From NCBI GenBank assembly GCA_019802505.1, contig JAFMOC010000105.1, forward strand, positions 875,001 to 939,000: a stretch of DNA of 64,000 nucleotides. Direction: 5' to 3'. Positions 54,376 to 64,000 of this stretch are shown one piece after another. The translations under genes and the position numbers were made by a program. The notes under the pieces are model-generated. The model had not been told where the DNA came from. It was given only the letters and a program-made list of their open reading frames with translations, and did no database searches. This DNA comes from Corydoras sp. C115 (taxonomy: Eukaryota; Chordata; Actinopteri; Siluriformes; Callichthyidae). Each line of letters begins with the position of its first letter. Position 1 is the first letter of the stretch.

Positions 54376-54734
54376 ATTCATTCATTCACTTTCATTATCT
54401 CCCGCTTTATCCTCTATTAGGGTTGCGGTGAGGTTCCCCATGCCCATCCAGGGGAGAACGTCTCCGCGCTGGGCAGATACACCCAGGACAGGGCGCCAAT
54501 CCATCGCCAGGTACACACTCACACACTCAAACACACTCTATATGGGGCAATTTAGAGAACTCAATTAACTTGATCCATGTTTTTGGACTGTGGGAGGAAA
54601 CCGGAGAACCCGGAGGAAACCCACGTGGACACGGGGAGAACATGGAAACTCCACCCATATTAGGGGATTCGAGTGACCGGGAATCCCTAGTGCTGAGAGG
54701 CGAACGTGCTAACCACTAAGCCACCGTGCCGCCC
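54376..54734 (-). repeat. full-length SINE
   Basis: Duplicate of 48763-49114. Confidence 0.95.
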
Positions 54735-54955
54735 GAATGTATTTTATATTAAAGATATTGTGTGTGGATGTAGTTTTATTATAATGGTTTTAATGGATTT
54801 TGATTTTGTAATAAACATTCCCGGTCACATGAATAAATTATTCATTTATATGGTCACCTTTGTGTGATGAGTCATAATCAGGGCCTTCTAACTGGGGTGT
54901 TTGCTGTTTCATTTTCCTAGTCTATAGACCTAAAGATCTAAGGAAATGAAAGGGA

Positions 54956-54992
<37 letters not shown>

Positions 54993-55761
54993 AATGTGTG
55001 CATCTCTTCGTTGTATTATTTTAACGCAAACCTGGCATCTGTGTAAGTGGAGTTCCAGGAAAAGATGTTGACTCGTATTTTGTGGCAACCGAACAAACAA
55101 ACTTGCAATATGAAAGTGAAAATATTTGGCGCATTGTTATAACCTTTGCTTAGTGACTTAATATATGTTCTGTTAAAACAAGTTGAACAGTCCATGCTGG
55201 TTGTGGTGTTTAACTTTATGTATTTAGTAAATGGCTATAAATGTACATGTCATTGTTTTAACACTCACTATACTGCATTCCATGCAAAACCATTTTAATC
55301 TTATACACCTTGATTTTTTTTTTCTGTTTATAATAATTATTTTTAATCACACAAAAACACACCCTGAAACATTGCAAAAAAATCCAGCAGTTTAAAAGAG
55401 TTCACAGATGACCATGAAAACAGGTCTGTATTTTATTTTATTTATTTATTTATTATAATATAATAATAAATATTTATAAATTTATATATTTATAAAACTA
55501 TAATATATATAAACATTTGGATATAGAACACAAAAGTACACTACTACAGAAAACTTTTTGCAAAATAAAATCATATTCATTATATGCTTTAAAGATGCAT
55601 GTCATTATTATGCACTACTGAATTTATTCTCATCTTAAACATTCAGTATCTTATTTGTACATATACAATTGATTGCAAAATAACATGGAAATAACATATA
55701 TAAGATTTATAACGTGAGCACCAGTTTAAAATTGTGGTTTTATTTTATTTTTTTAACAGCT
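54735..55761. other. spacer, no gene
   Basis: Contains a (TG)n array (about 54957-54990), the third copy of the 33150 module (54916-55230) and AT-rich filler. Confidence 0.6.
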
Positions 55762-56184
55762 TATATGGACAAAAGTATTTCGACACACCTCTTAATTAAT
55801 GAAATGAAGTTTTGTCAATCTATAGGTGTGGATCGATACCTATTCTATTCATTTTGTGGGAGAGTTTAAGCTTTTCTGTTTCAGCACAAACATTCTCCAA
55901 AGCACAATTGTGTCAGTTTTGTATGAAAGAACTCGATTGATCCACACAGGGCCCAGGTTTTAACAATGAGGAACACCTTTAAGATAATCTAGAACCTACA
56001 ACAGTGACAGTCATCACAAATGCACTTTTGCATAAGTGGGTAGGAGTTACCAAATACACCCAAGTTTAAGAATGTAATATATACCTCTTTAGGTGCCATG
56101 TATTGCCTTGGTTTATAAGCGTCTGCTAAATTACTAAATGTAAATATGTTAATGCATCACTTCACCAATATTTTTGTCCATATA
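55762..56184. mobile_element. degenerate Tc1/mariner relic
   Basis: Left end TATATGGACAAAAGTATTTC and right end ATATTTTTGTCCATATA are inverted repeats typical of a common fish Tc1-like family. Between them a phrase such as GAACACCTTTAAGATAATCT resembles a decayed transposase region. No open frame remains. Confidence 0.65.
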
Positions 56185-56364
56185 GTGCACACTGTGGACT
56201 GTAGGAGAAACCTTTTTGGAAAAAGTAAAATTTCTGAATGAAACAGACACAGAGAAAGCATACAAATTTAACATAGATAGCACCCTGACCACCTGCGCGG
56301 GAATCAAACACAAACATTTTTGTTGTACAGTGCAACCAACAACACCCCCATGCTGCCCACTAAC

Positions 56365-56518
56365 TTCTCCTGTGTCTGCGTGGGTTTCCCCCGGGTCCTC
56401 CGGTTTCCTCCCACAGTCCAAAAACAGGGATTAAATGAAATTTAATGCTCTAAATTGCCCCATATAGTGTGTGAATCCCCCTGCAACCCTAGTAGAGGAT
56501 TAAGCAGAAGATAATGAA
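56365..56518 (+). repeat. SINE fragment
   Basis: Duplicate of 50481-50634. Confidence 0.85.
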
Positions 56519-56767
56519 CAAGAACATAATGAATGAATGAACATGGCAGTAAATAAAAGCCTGTTATTTGAAATCCATTAAGATGATAATAAATTAAACA
56601 AATAAACACTCATAACAATTGTATTATATTTAGGTCAAAACCAAATCCTGTTTGGCGAGTACAAAAGTACATAAATTTGTGCATGGTCAATAGATGATTT
56701 ATTTACCACATCAGCCATTATCAGAAACCTTTATTAATTCCTGAGGAAACTTGCAGTTTTTATTAAA

Positions 56768-56773
56768 TTTATT
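56768..56773 (-). terminator. poly(A) signal for G2
   Basis: AATAAA on minus 17 nt past the G2 stop. Confidence 0.5.
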
Positions 56774-56789
56774 ACATTTAAATATTATT

Positions 56790-57007
56790 TTACAAAAGTG
56801 AACACCAGCTTGAGGGTTCCAGATATTTTACAACTTTGGTTACCGACTCTTGATTTTTCTGGCATTGCAGTAACCCCTGTTCTTCATAAAATAGACAGTC
56901 CACTGCAATCATGTTGTTCTTCCCTTTAACAGCTCTGTTGCTGTCTGTTACAACATGTTCTTTATCAAAAGTGTGATGAAGCATCACCAGAACGGTGCGT
57001 TTGCTTG
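56790..57007 (-). CDS. G2 exon A2 with stop
   Basis: A 218-bp terminal exon nearly identical to G3: TVLVMLHHTFDKEHVVTDSN then NMIAVDCLFYEEQGLLQCQK. Confidence 0.85.
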
Positions 57008-58757
57008 CTATTAAAAATGAAACACTTATTAAACACATGATCATAATCAATCGGAGTTGATTAATCCAATTAATACATATGTTCAAAATAACATGTAACG
57101 TCATGTATACCTGAAAGCGCACTGAGCTTTTTAAGTGCTGAATGAAGGTCCCCATCAGGTCGAGTAACAACTGGACAGAAAACCAAAAGGAAATCACATT
57201 GTTGAATACTGTTCACCTCCTGTAGGTCAGTAATTTGGGTTTTTAGATGAGCTATAAAGTTCTCATGGGCTTTTAGTGTTTTTCCATACAGAAGTTGAAA
57301 ATACTTGTGCTCTGAAGACATCACCGATATTTTATCTGTGAGTTAAAGAAAATGCATTTTGTTAATTTTATCACACAGTAATAATTGTAAGATCAATCAA
57401 GTAATTGATTTGTATCAACATGCAGTTTGTGGTGGCACCAAATGTATTATTGTAGTTATGCTGATTTAATTAAACAATAAGGTATGAGAGGATGTGTATT
57501 ATTGTGAATAAATCACAGGAAAAACATGATGTGCGAAGCAGTGTACAATACTCTTTGTTTCATTCACATTTATTGAAACAAAATTGTTGATAAATCAGTC
57601 TTTGGTGATGTAATCTAGTCTGGTTTTTAATGTGAATGTCGATCGCTGAGTAACAGGATACCGGCATTTCCGTTTACCGATAATCTGTATTTCCATTTAT
57701 GGTACATGATTTAAAATAATTAAATCAATATACATGCATTAATACAAATATGAAGTGGTCAGAGATGTGCATAATTATCAATGGCATGACTGGGCAACTT
57801 GCTTAGCCAATCAGATTTAGGGATTTAGAACTACCAGATTTATAAACAAAATTACTTAACACCATGTGTGCCAGTTAAAAGAATTTGGGGCAATTATGTT
57901 TTTGTTTTATTGTCTGAGGAGCCTTTTCTTTCTCTCATTCACCTATTCTCCTTCTCTTGATAAAACCCTTCGATTATAATCGAAGGGTTTTAGCATAGTT
58001 GTGTTAGATGTAATGCTACTCCCCTTTGAACTGCCCTTTTTTTTACCATCCTCTCCTTTTTGCTTTGCCATTAAGACAACTTTTATAGTGGTAAAAAACT
58101 GAGATTCTAGGGAAATCACAAAAGCACAGGGAGGACATGCTGTGACACTGTGTTTGACCGATAAGAAATCAAACATGTAAGGTGTTAACCACTAAGCAAC
58201 TGTATCACTAGAAATGTAAGACCTTTATATATACTGTAGTTAAAGATAAGAAATATAAAAAAAAAGAACATAGAAAATGTTAGTTTTTTTTTTTTTTTTT
58301 TTCCCCTTTACATTCTCTTGTTCATGTCTTCTTTCAGTTTATGTTCCGTAGACTGTCTAACCGGTCTCTCTTCCTTTTGATATTACATCTAGCATAACTA
58401 TGCCAAAGCTCATTCAATGCTATTCTCTCTTAAAATGCCCTTTTTCTACCTTCTCTCCCTTTTCCTTTGCTAGCTGTATTGCTTCCAATGTTTTTTTACG
58501 ACTTCTGTTGTAATGTTCAGTCTGTACCACTTATTAACATCCTAAGTTTTTTCAGCACACTCACACAACACTACCAGCTAGAGAACTCTGTAAGAATTTT
58601 GGCTGCATTTGGCAAAATGTGTAAAAGTTTAGAACTAAATAATCCCCCTTCACTTAGTATGGTAATTAAAAATAGAAAGATAGCTGGCCATAATCAGTAA
58701 TAATCATTTTAAATGCATGTACATACCACAGCCTCCGAGTGACTGGTTTATTTTCAT
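56790..58757 (-). CDS. G2: single A-domain protein (about 157 aa)
   Basis: Three exons in frame: start exon 58727-58757 (MKINQSLGGC, ends phase 1, donor GTATGT), A1 57111-57335 (enters phase 1), A2 56790-57007 ending in TAA. The ATG lies immediately after the interferon-type motif. If the transcript starts downstream of the motif, the leader is only a few bases, so transcription may start upstream with the motif in the 5' UTR. The intron 57336-58726 holds decayed linker-like sequence and a 32-bp palindrome. It is the simplest complete member of the family. Confidence 0.7.
57111..57335 (-). CDS. G2 exon A1
   Basis: A 225-bp exon nearly identical to G3 A1; CDFLLVFCPVVTRPDGDLHS. Confidence 0.85.
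57603..58726. other. G2 intron with decayed linker-like repeats
   Basis: Beyond the duplication edge. On minus, 58005-58075 reads MAKQKGEDGKKKGSSKGSSI and resembles the family's hydrophilic linker exons; a related decayed copy lies at about 58400-58490. A faint SINE-like phrase (AACCACTAAGCAACTGTATC) is at about 58187. None has clean splice sites. Confidence 0.35.
57961..57992. repeat. perfect 32-bp palindrome
   Basis: TAAAACCCTTCGATTA followed directly by its exact reverse complement, no loop. Confidence 0.98.
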
Positions 58758-58780
58758 AGGCACAAGACTTTCACTTTCAA
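58727..58780 (-). promoter_or_regulatory. G2 interferon-stimulated response element and start exon
   Basis: Minus strand TTGAAAGTGAAAGT (58767-58780) contains a perfect GAAANNGAAA. The near edge of its core is 42 bp from the donor CTGTG|GTATGT at 58727. Confidence 0.75.
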
Positions 58781-58982
58781 TTTGAATGTTTTTGTACGTC
58801 AGAATGCCACGAATAACACTACTGTTAAGTATTATTTCAAACTGTCAGACACTTAAGATTTTTAGCTCTTTAAATGGGGGGATTAATATTCATATATCCA
58901 ATAAAATGTGAGCAACTGTTTATGCAACAATATCTATGCTCTTTGAAATTATTGATTAATTTGTTACCAAAAATGGCATGAC

Positions 58983-59274
58983 AGGGCAGTGGCTTAGTGG
59001 TTTGCACGTTCTCTCAGCGATAGGGATTGCCGGTTCGAATCCCAATCTGGGTGGAGTTTCCGTGTTCTCCCTGTGTCCACGTGGGTTTCCTCCCACAGTC
59101 CAAAAACATGGATTGAATTCCAAATTGCCCCATATAGAGTGTGTGCCCAACGATAGATTGGCGCCCTGTCCTGGGTGTATCTGCCCAGCGCCCGAAACGT
59201 TCTCCCCTAGATGAACATGGGGGAACCCCCCCACGACCCTAGTAGAGGATAAAGAGGAAGATAATGGATGGATG
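58983..59274 (+). repeat. SINE with 10-bp target duplication
   Basis: ATGGCATGAC flanks it (58973-58982, 59275-59284); a piece of the core is deleted. Confidence 0.9.
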
Positions 59275-59344
59275 ATGGCATGACCTTGTTTAGGTTTATA
59301 GTGTGTGAGAACTGTGATAAGCATCAATTTCTTTAATACCATAT

Positions 59345-59659
59345 TGTGGGGTGAATGAGAAAAAGACCTTTATACGGGTTACCAGCAACAACAGGAATGC
59401 TCTTTTATTAAACACACTGCAGACATGAAGGTACACACACTTATATTGTACTCTGGTGAAAGGATACATGACGCACATTTCCCAAACATAGTGAGCAAAT
59501 GAAAAACCCCACCCCATGCACAACACGTACAATAGAACCTCATACTTTCCCAAGCCAGACATAACCATTAATAAAACACATAAACATGAAGCGATGTGCA
59601 TGGTCGCGTTGCATGCTGGGAAGCCTGGCACCCCATCGAACCACGTGACTGTCACCACA
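59345..59659 (-). mobile_element. candidate solo LTR
   Basis: On minus a 315-bp block begins TGTGGTGACAG and ends CACCCCACA (TG...CA ends with a 5-bp inverted repeat). It has a TATA-like ATATAAGTG and a downstream AATAAA in the expected order. No matching target duplication is evident and no second LTR or internal genes are present. Confidence 0.5.
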
Positions 59660-60250
59660 CTATAATAATTAAGTCATTATGTCTGCATTGATTTTTTTTT
59701 TACAAACATTATTGATTGCAGATGAAGAGGTGGCCTGCAGTGTTGCAATCCTCTGATATTTGTTTCAAATGACTTAAAATTATGACACGTAAAAAGATCC
59801 ATATACAATCCTTAATGCAAGTTACCAAACACCAAAGAAATATTTATAAGAACCAGTGTGCTATTACTTATTTATTTAAATTTCCTTTTGGCATCAATAA
59901 AGTATATATCTAACTATCAATAATTGGCGTAAAAGTTTAATAGTAAAATATATAAAGTAAAAGATATAGTAAAAAAATACTTAAAAGATCCTTTCATTTC
60001 TTTGAATACTTGCCACATTTAAATGCATTTACAGTATACTATTAAACAGAAAGGTTTTTGGAAATTAAGACCTGCAGTTTTGATTTATAGTGATCATGCA
60101 TCATTGTATTTTATATCACAACATCTAAGAAGTGTTTATGTATAAGATACGAAAACCCAATCAGACTGATCAACAGGTCATTTTAAATATAGTTTAACTT
60201 TAATTTGTATAGAAATCATGCACCAAAATGTACGTAATTGATATTCTTAT
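59660..60250. other. intergenic between G1 and G2
   Basis: AT-rich; no exon or repeat recognised. Confidence 0.5.
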
Positions 60251-60369
60251 TTAAAGTTGTACATATTTTACATTGATGTCTGTCTGATTATGCTGTTCTT
60301 CATTTAGAACAATGTTCTCTGCTGAATCCTTCTTCTGCAGCATCAGTATCCAATCTCCAACATTTACAG
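60251..60369 (-). CDS. G1 last exon
   Basis: A 119-bp exon, phase 1 in: VNVGDWILMLQKKDSAENIV followed by a polar tail and TAA. No counterpart in the other genes. Confidence 0.65.
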
Positions 60370-61596
60370 CTATAAGAAGTTATTCAATATTAATTCAGAA
60401 TTTAAGAAAACATTTTTTTAATTACAATTAGTAACCAAATAAATGTGCTGCATAAAAATGTTGTCTTACAGGGGGAAAAAACAAAAACACTAAATGTAAA
60501 CCATTGTTTGAACAAACTACATTTAAACTTACACTTGGTCAACAAATAAAGTTTCACCAGGATAGTTTATCATTTTGTGATTTTATGTGGAATTGAAAAT
60601 TCCAACCTAAAATTGCTATTCAAATTCCACTAGATGTTTAGTGAAGCTGCCTGTTATATTAGTGCAGGTGGTAAATATGTGGTTTATTGTGTTAGTGCAT
60701 TCAAAAAGCAGCAGTACCTGTTCATATGAGGGACAAGATCCATGACATTACAACTAAAATAAGAAAAACAAAACTCTTGCACAATATTTTACAAATAAGT
60801 ACATACTGTATTTTAAATCAACATAGGAAATCCTGTCATTTACAAAATGTAATAAATTCAAACAAATACCTGGAACATAAGAGGACCAATGTTGGTCTGT
60901 CATCTAAAGGAGAAATGTAAAAAATACAGATGTTTTAATAACAATCATTATTTTTTGTTAAAGTTAATAAAAGTATATTATCTAGTCAGGCCATTTCAAA
61001 TATGTTAAACACAAACATACTGTCGACTTCAAATGTTGAATTACTCTGTTTAGTGACTCTGAATTTTTAGAGCACTGCAGTAACCCCCGATCTTCATGGA
61101 ACAGACAGTCCACTGTGAATGTATTCTTTCTCTTTACATGTCTGCTGCTGTCTGGTACAACACGCTCTGCATCAAAAGTGTGATGCAGCACCACCAGAAC
61201 TGCAGGTTTATCTTTTAAAAACAAAACATTTAATTAGTATATGAGTTACACATGATTGGAATTAATGCTGTAAATAACATGTAAATATTTAATATACCTG
61301 ACTGATTATTAAGCTTTTGTAAAGCTGATTCAGTGTTGGCTCCAGATTGTGAAACAGGACAGAAAACCAGAATAAAATCACAGTCTTCCACTGTGTTCAC
61401 CTCCTGCAGAGCTGATATTTGTGTTTGGAGATGATTGATGAATTTCTGATGAGAGTTTAGTGTGTTCCCAGTCTGAAGTATAAAATACCTTTTCCCTTAT
61501 TAAAAAAAATTTAGATGTTAATAAAAATGAAACAATCACATACAGTATATGCAATATGTTAATAACTAAAAAAAACTATAACGATAATAAGTAATA

Positions 61597-61668
<72 letters not shown>

Positions 61669-62157
61669 CAGGTATTACATGTAGTATGATAGATTTGATT
61701 AAACAATAATTCATTATCTCCCGCTTTATCCTCTATTAGGGTCGCGGTGGGGTTCCCCATGCCCATCCAGGGGAGAACGTCTCGGGCGCTGGGCAGATAG
61801 ACCCAGGACTGGGCGCCAATCCATCACTGGGCACACACTCACTCACACAGACACACTCTATATGGGGCAATTTTGAGAATTCAATTGACTTGATCCATGT
61901 TTTTGGACTGTGGGAGGAAACCGAAGAACCCGGAGGAAACCCACGCAGACACGGGGAGAACATGGAAACTCCACCCAGATGGGGATTCGAACCGGGAATC
62001 CCTAGCGCTGAGAGGCGAACGTGCTAACCACTAAACCACCGTGCCGCCTTAAACAATAATAATTAAAATATTAATAGTAAATTTAAGTATATTGCTTTTA
62101 TAAAAACATGTATCTGAGAAATTTAGCTTATTTATTGAATAGAACATTCTCACCCAT
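60251..62157 (-). CDS. G1: single A-domain protein (about 181 aa)
   Basis: Complete model. The start codon is in the small exon 62154-62178 (CCACCAATGG context, ATG plus one base, donor GTGAGA). A1 is 61298-61495, A2 61021-61211, a short exon 60870-60903 (MTDQHWSSYVP, phase 0-1), and the last exon 60251-60369 ends VNVKYVQL-like (INVKYVQL) and TAA. All phases agree. Upstream non-coding exons are proposed at 63704-63764 and 63891 onward. Unlike G2/G3, A2 ends phase 0 and splices on to a short acidic tail (EEQHNQTDIN). No signal peptide or membrane segment is apparent, so a cytosolic protein is likely. Function unknown; induction by interferon is inferred from the promoter motif. Confidence 0.75.
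60870..60903 (-). CDS. G1 short exon
   Basis: A 34-bp exon, acceptor TCTCCTTTAG, donor GTATTT, phase 0 in and 1 out, matching both neighbours. Confidence 0.6.
61021..61211 (-). CDS. G1 exon A2
   Basis: A 191-bp exon of 63 codons: AVLVVLHHTFDAERVVPDSS, FTVDCLFHEDRGLLQCSKNS, helix ESLNRVIQHL; donor GTATGT. Confidence 0.85.
61298..61495 (-). CDS. G1 exon A1
   Basis: A 198-bp exon of 65 codons, phase 1-1: KRYFILQTGNTLNSHQKFIN, CDFILVFCPVSQSGANTESA. Confidence 0.85.
61602..61668. repeat. (TA)n microsatellite
   Basis: Perfect TA array in a G1 intron. Confidence 0.95.
61711..62048 (-). repeat. full-length SINE with 12-bp target duplication
   Basis: TTAAACAATAAT flanks it (61699-61710, 62049-62060); intact head and tail, so a young copy. 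Confidence 0.95.
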
Positions 62158-62178
62158 TGGTGGAACTCTTTTTGATGG
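62154..62178 (-). CDS. G1 start exon
   Basis: A 25-bp exon between CTCACGCAG and GTGAGA carrying 21 bases of leader and ATGG. The ATG has A at -3 and G at +4. Confidence 0.6.
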
Positions 62179-62529
62179 CTGCGTGAGAGAGATAAAAAAA
62201 TAATTCAGTATATTATTCTTTTCTGTTACTGAAAGTACAACTTTTAAGTTGAGGATAAAGTATCAGTATTTAGCAGGTACATGTTCATAAATGCATTTCA
62301 AATAATACTTGTGCAATATATTTGCTAGTTAGTCTGATTTATAGTCCATATTTATTCTCTCACTTGTAAGTCACTTTTTCATATAAAAGCATCTACTAAA
62401 TGACAATATGTAAATAAAACGTAGCGTTTAAACACATAAATCCCAATTTAAAACCATGGACATAAAAGCAAAGTGCACAAAACAAAGCTTTTTAAATTAT
62501 GGCTTTTGATGGTTTGTCAATTAAGTTTT

Positions 62530-63370
62530 TCCACAAAGCTGCACTCTGGTGGCATCACAACCGGCGCGTCACCCCCTGAAACCTTGGGGTACAGAGCCAG
62601 TACGAAGTCTCAGTGTACCACAAAGTTGTATTCTTGAAAGCACCCCATAAGAATTCTTTCACTTGTGACCGTTGAAAGCTCTGAATGCTGCCTGGAAATG
62701 CTTGTTGTGTCGTGCCCTCGTTCTTGCACCAGACATATGCACCACCGATGAGTAAAATGTGGAGGGACCTTGAATCAAGCCCGGAGTCGCGGTGTCCCAA
62801 ACAGGGCGACCCTCGCTTCGTTTTCAGTTTGGTGCAGGCGAACTACAGTTTACTCATTCGCTCTATGGCCTGGTTCACCTCACTGTCAGTGCTACAGCCG
62901 CCATCTCGCTGGCTTCTTCTCCGATGTTGCTTTGCCTCTCATCAACCAAGAGCCACTGCCGTTCAGTATAAAGACCATCTCAGCGCGCTCCACCTGGTTC
63001 CCCACTGCTCTAATCAAATCAAATGCTGTCGCAGCTTCCGGAGGATATCCTTATCCTATGTCCATGTGGAAATAGGATAAGCCAACCTTGTCATGAGGGC
63101 CACATCTGCCTCCAGAGCATTGACTTTCTCGCCTGCCTCACGGCATCTCAGTCAGGAGGTGTTTCCCTGTTGCTACCGTATGATGGCGTCCAAAATGTCC
63201 CCTCAGCACATCATTAAGATCCTTGAAAAGCCAGGCTCAAATGTGCCATTGCATCGCCTTTCATCCTCCAGGCACGTTCTATGACTATCCCCAACTGTTC
63301 CTTGGCACCTCTGCTGTAACTCTGCACCGTCTGTCGACTAAAGTTCATGCTGCATGAGCGAGTGCTCTAT
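62530..63370. other. GC-rich unrecognised relic in the G1 first intron
   Basis: About 840 bp with much higher GC and complexity than anything nearby. Frames on both strands are open for 60-131 codons but broken overall, and no family is recognisable. The sharp composition change suggests an inserted processed pseudogene or an old transposon fragment. Confidence 0.4.
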
Positions 63371-63703
63371 AATATGTTTAACTCACAAACCCAGTAAACA
63401 ACAAACATCATTACAATAAAACAAAAAGATAAGTCACCAAAAACATTACCGAGATCAAAACAAAGTCAACGCTGCTGCCATAGTCAACATACATGCTTCT
63501 TTATTATAATAAGATTTATTAAATTTGCATTAAACATGTATAACAGTCTGCTACAGGACAGAAATAATTAGCTTTTTTATTGTGATTTAAGTTTAGAACA
63601 TGATACAAATACTTAAATTGAACATTAAATACAATCATGTTACAGCACACAGTTCTGCTGTGGTTATTAGTGAAGGTTATTGTGATTCAGGCGTATGACT
63701 CAC

Positions 63704-63764
63704 CTTTATTTTGTTCAAGTTGAATGTTCCAGATCGGTTCTAAATGGTCGATTTCAGCAACAAA
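63704..63764 (-). other. candidate G1 leader exon
   Basis: Strong acceptor TTCTTCTGTGTAG and donor AATAAAG|GTGAGT border 61 bp. One frame is open (FVAEIDHLEPIWNIQLEQNK), but joining it to the start exon would shift frame, so it is more likely untranslated or alternative. Confidence 0.5.
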
Positions 63765-63890
63765 CTACACAGAAGAATAGCTTTGAGAGTAATAAACAAT
63801 AAAACCTTTCAAATGTAGTTGATTTTAAGCAAACACACAAGAACAGAGTCAATAAGAATGTAAAAAAAAAAGAAAGCTCTCTCTGCTCAC

Positions 63891-63947
63891 CGCATCAGTC
63901 CTTCTCTGTGACAACAGCACTGCCTTTAATGCTTTCACTTTCTGTTT
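63891..63947 (-). promoter_or_regulatory. G1 interferon-stimulated response element and first exon
   Basis: Minus strand AAACAGAAAGTGAAAGC (63931-63947) contains a perfect GAAANNGAAA; donor GATGCG|GTGAGC at 63891, 42 bp from the core edge. Confidence 0.75.
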
Positions 63948-64000
63948 ACTGTAAAAGGCAAGCCTTAACAACAATGAATAGGTTTACAATTTATTTCATC

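Larger units (their letters stand above)
52330..57602. repeat. segmental duplication, copy 2
   Basis: Collinear with 46779-51722; longer mainly because it keeps about 240 bp (55578-55815) that copy 1 lost. Confidence 0.85.

Noticed and set aside
59296..59658. Minus-strand 120-codon frame
   Set aside because: Coincides with the candidate solo LTR and contains its TATA-like and polyadenylation signals.
60720..60760. Extra exon in G1 between 60870 and 60369
   Set aside because: Splice-like borders exist, but in the required phase it contains a stop.

Overview
This is a window of vertebrate nuclear DNA, almost certainly from a teleost fish. It is AT-rich, has split genes with GT-AG introns, is full of (TA)n/(TG)n microsatellites, and carries about 23 copies of one tRNA-derived SINE whose middle resembles the V-SINE core. 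It also holds a nearly intact Tc1-type transposon and GIMAP/AIG1-like exons. I see no bacterial, organellar or phage features. The exact species is not readable; the repeat types are compatible with an otophysan fish (catfish, characin or carp relatives).

From 1 to about 26.9 kb I can support no gene. This part holds SINE copies, microsatellites, degenerate interspersed repeats, a 28-bp-arm hairpin (14983-15046) and several complex, non-repetitive blocks that may be conserved regulatory elements.

From about 26.9 kb to the right end lies a cluster of related genes, all on the minus strand and all built from the same parts. I call the shared module the A domain. It is encoded by two exons, A1 (about 65-74 codons, with a hydrophobic strand such as FILVFCPV) and A2 (63 codons, or 71 when it carries the stop, with the hallmark LHHTFDP and a VDCLFHE-like strand). 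Exon phases are the same throughout. In transcript order the genes are: G1 (60251-62157 coding, about 181 aa, one A domain, own start and stop); G2 (56790-58757, about 157 aa, one A domain, own start and stop); G3 (50907-52816, one A domain); G4 (35224-47255, three A domains joined by Asn/Gln/Lys-rich linker exons and ending in a GIMAP-like domain with a shortened tail); and G5 (28462-32811, one A domain followed by a full GIMAP-like domain of 321 residues). The GIMAP-like domains keep the AIG1 fold landmarks but have a degraded P-loop, so they look like pseudo-GTPases.

Each of the five genes has an interferon-response-type motif (GAAAGTGAAA or GAAAGTAAAA) whose near edge lies 41-43 bp before a good splice donor. 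This makes a coherent picture: a tandemly expanded, interferon-inducible, probably fish-specific immune gene family. I do not recognise the A domain by name; the fish-specific interferon-induced Gig1 family is one comparison worth making.

The cluster grew by segmental duplication. The block 46.78-51.72 kb is repeated at 52.33-57.60 kb, 41.24-46.4 kb contains an internal duplication, and the G5 region (from 26.94 kb) is repeated from 33.55 kb. SINEs shared at matching positions show that several insertions came before the duplications. A 1612-bp Tc1 element (37479-39090) sits in an intron of G4.
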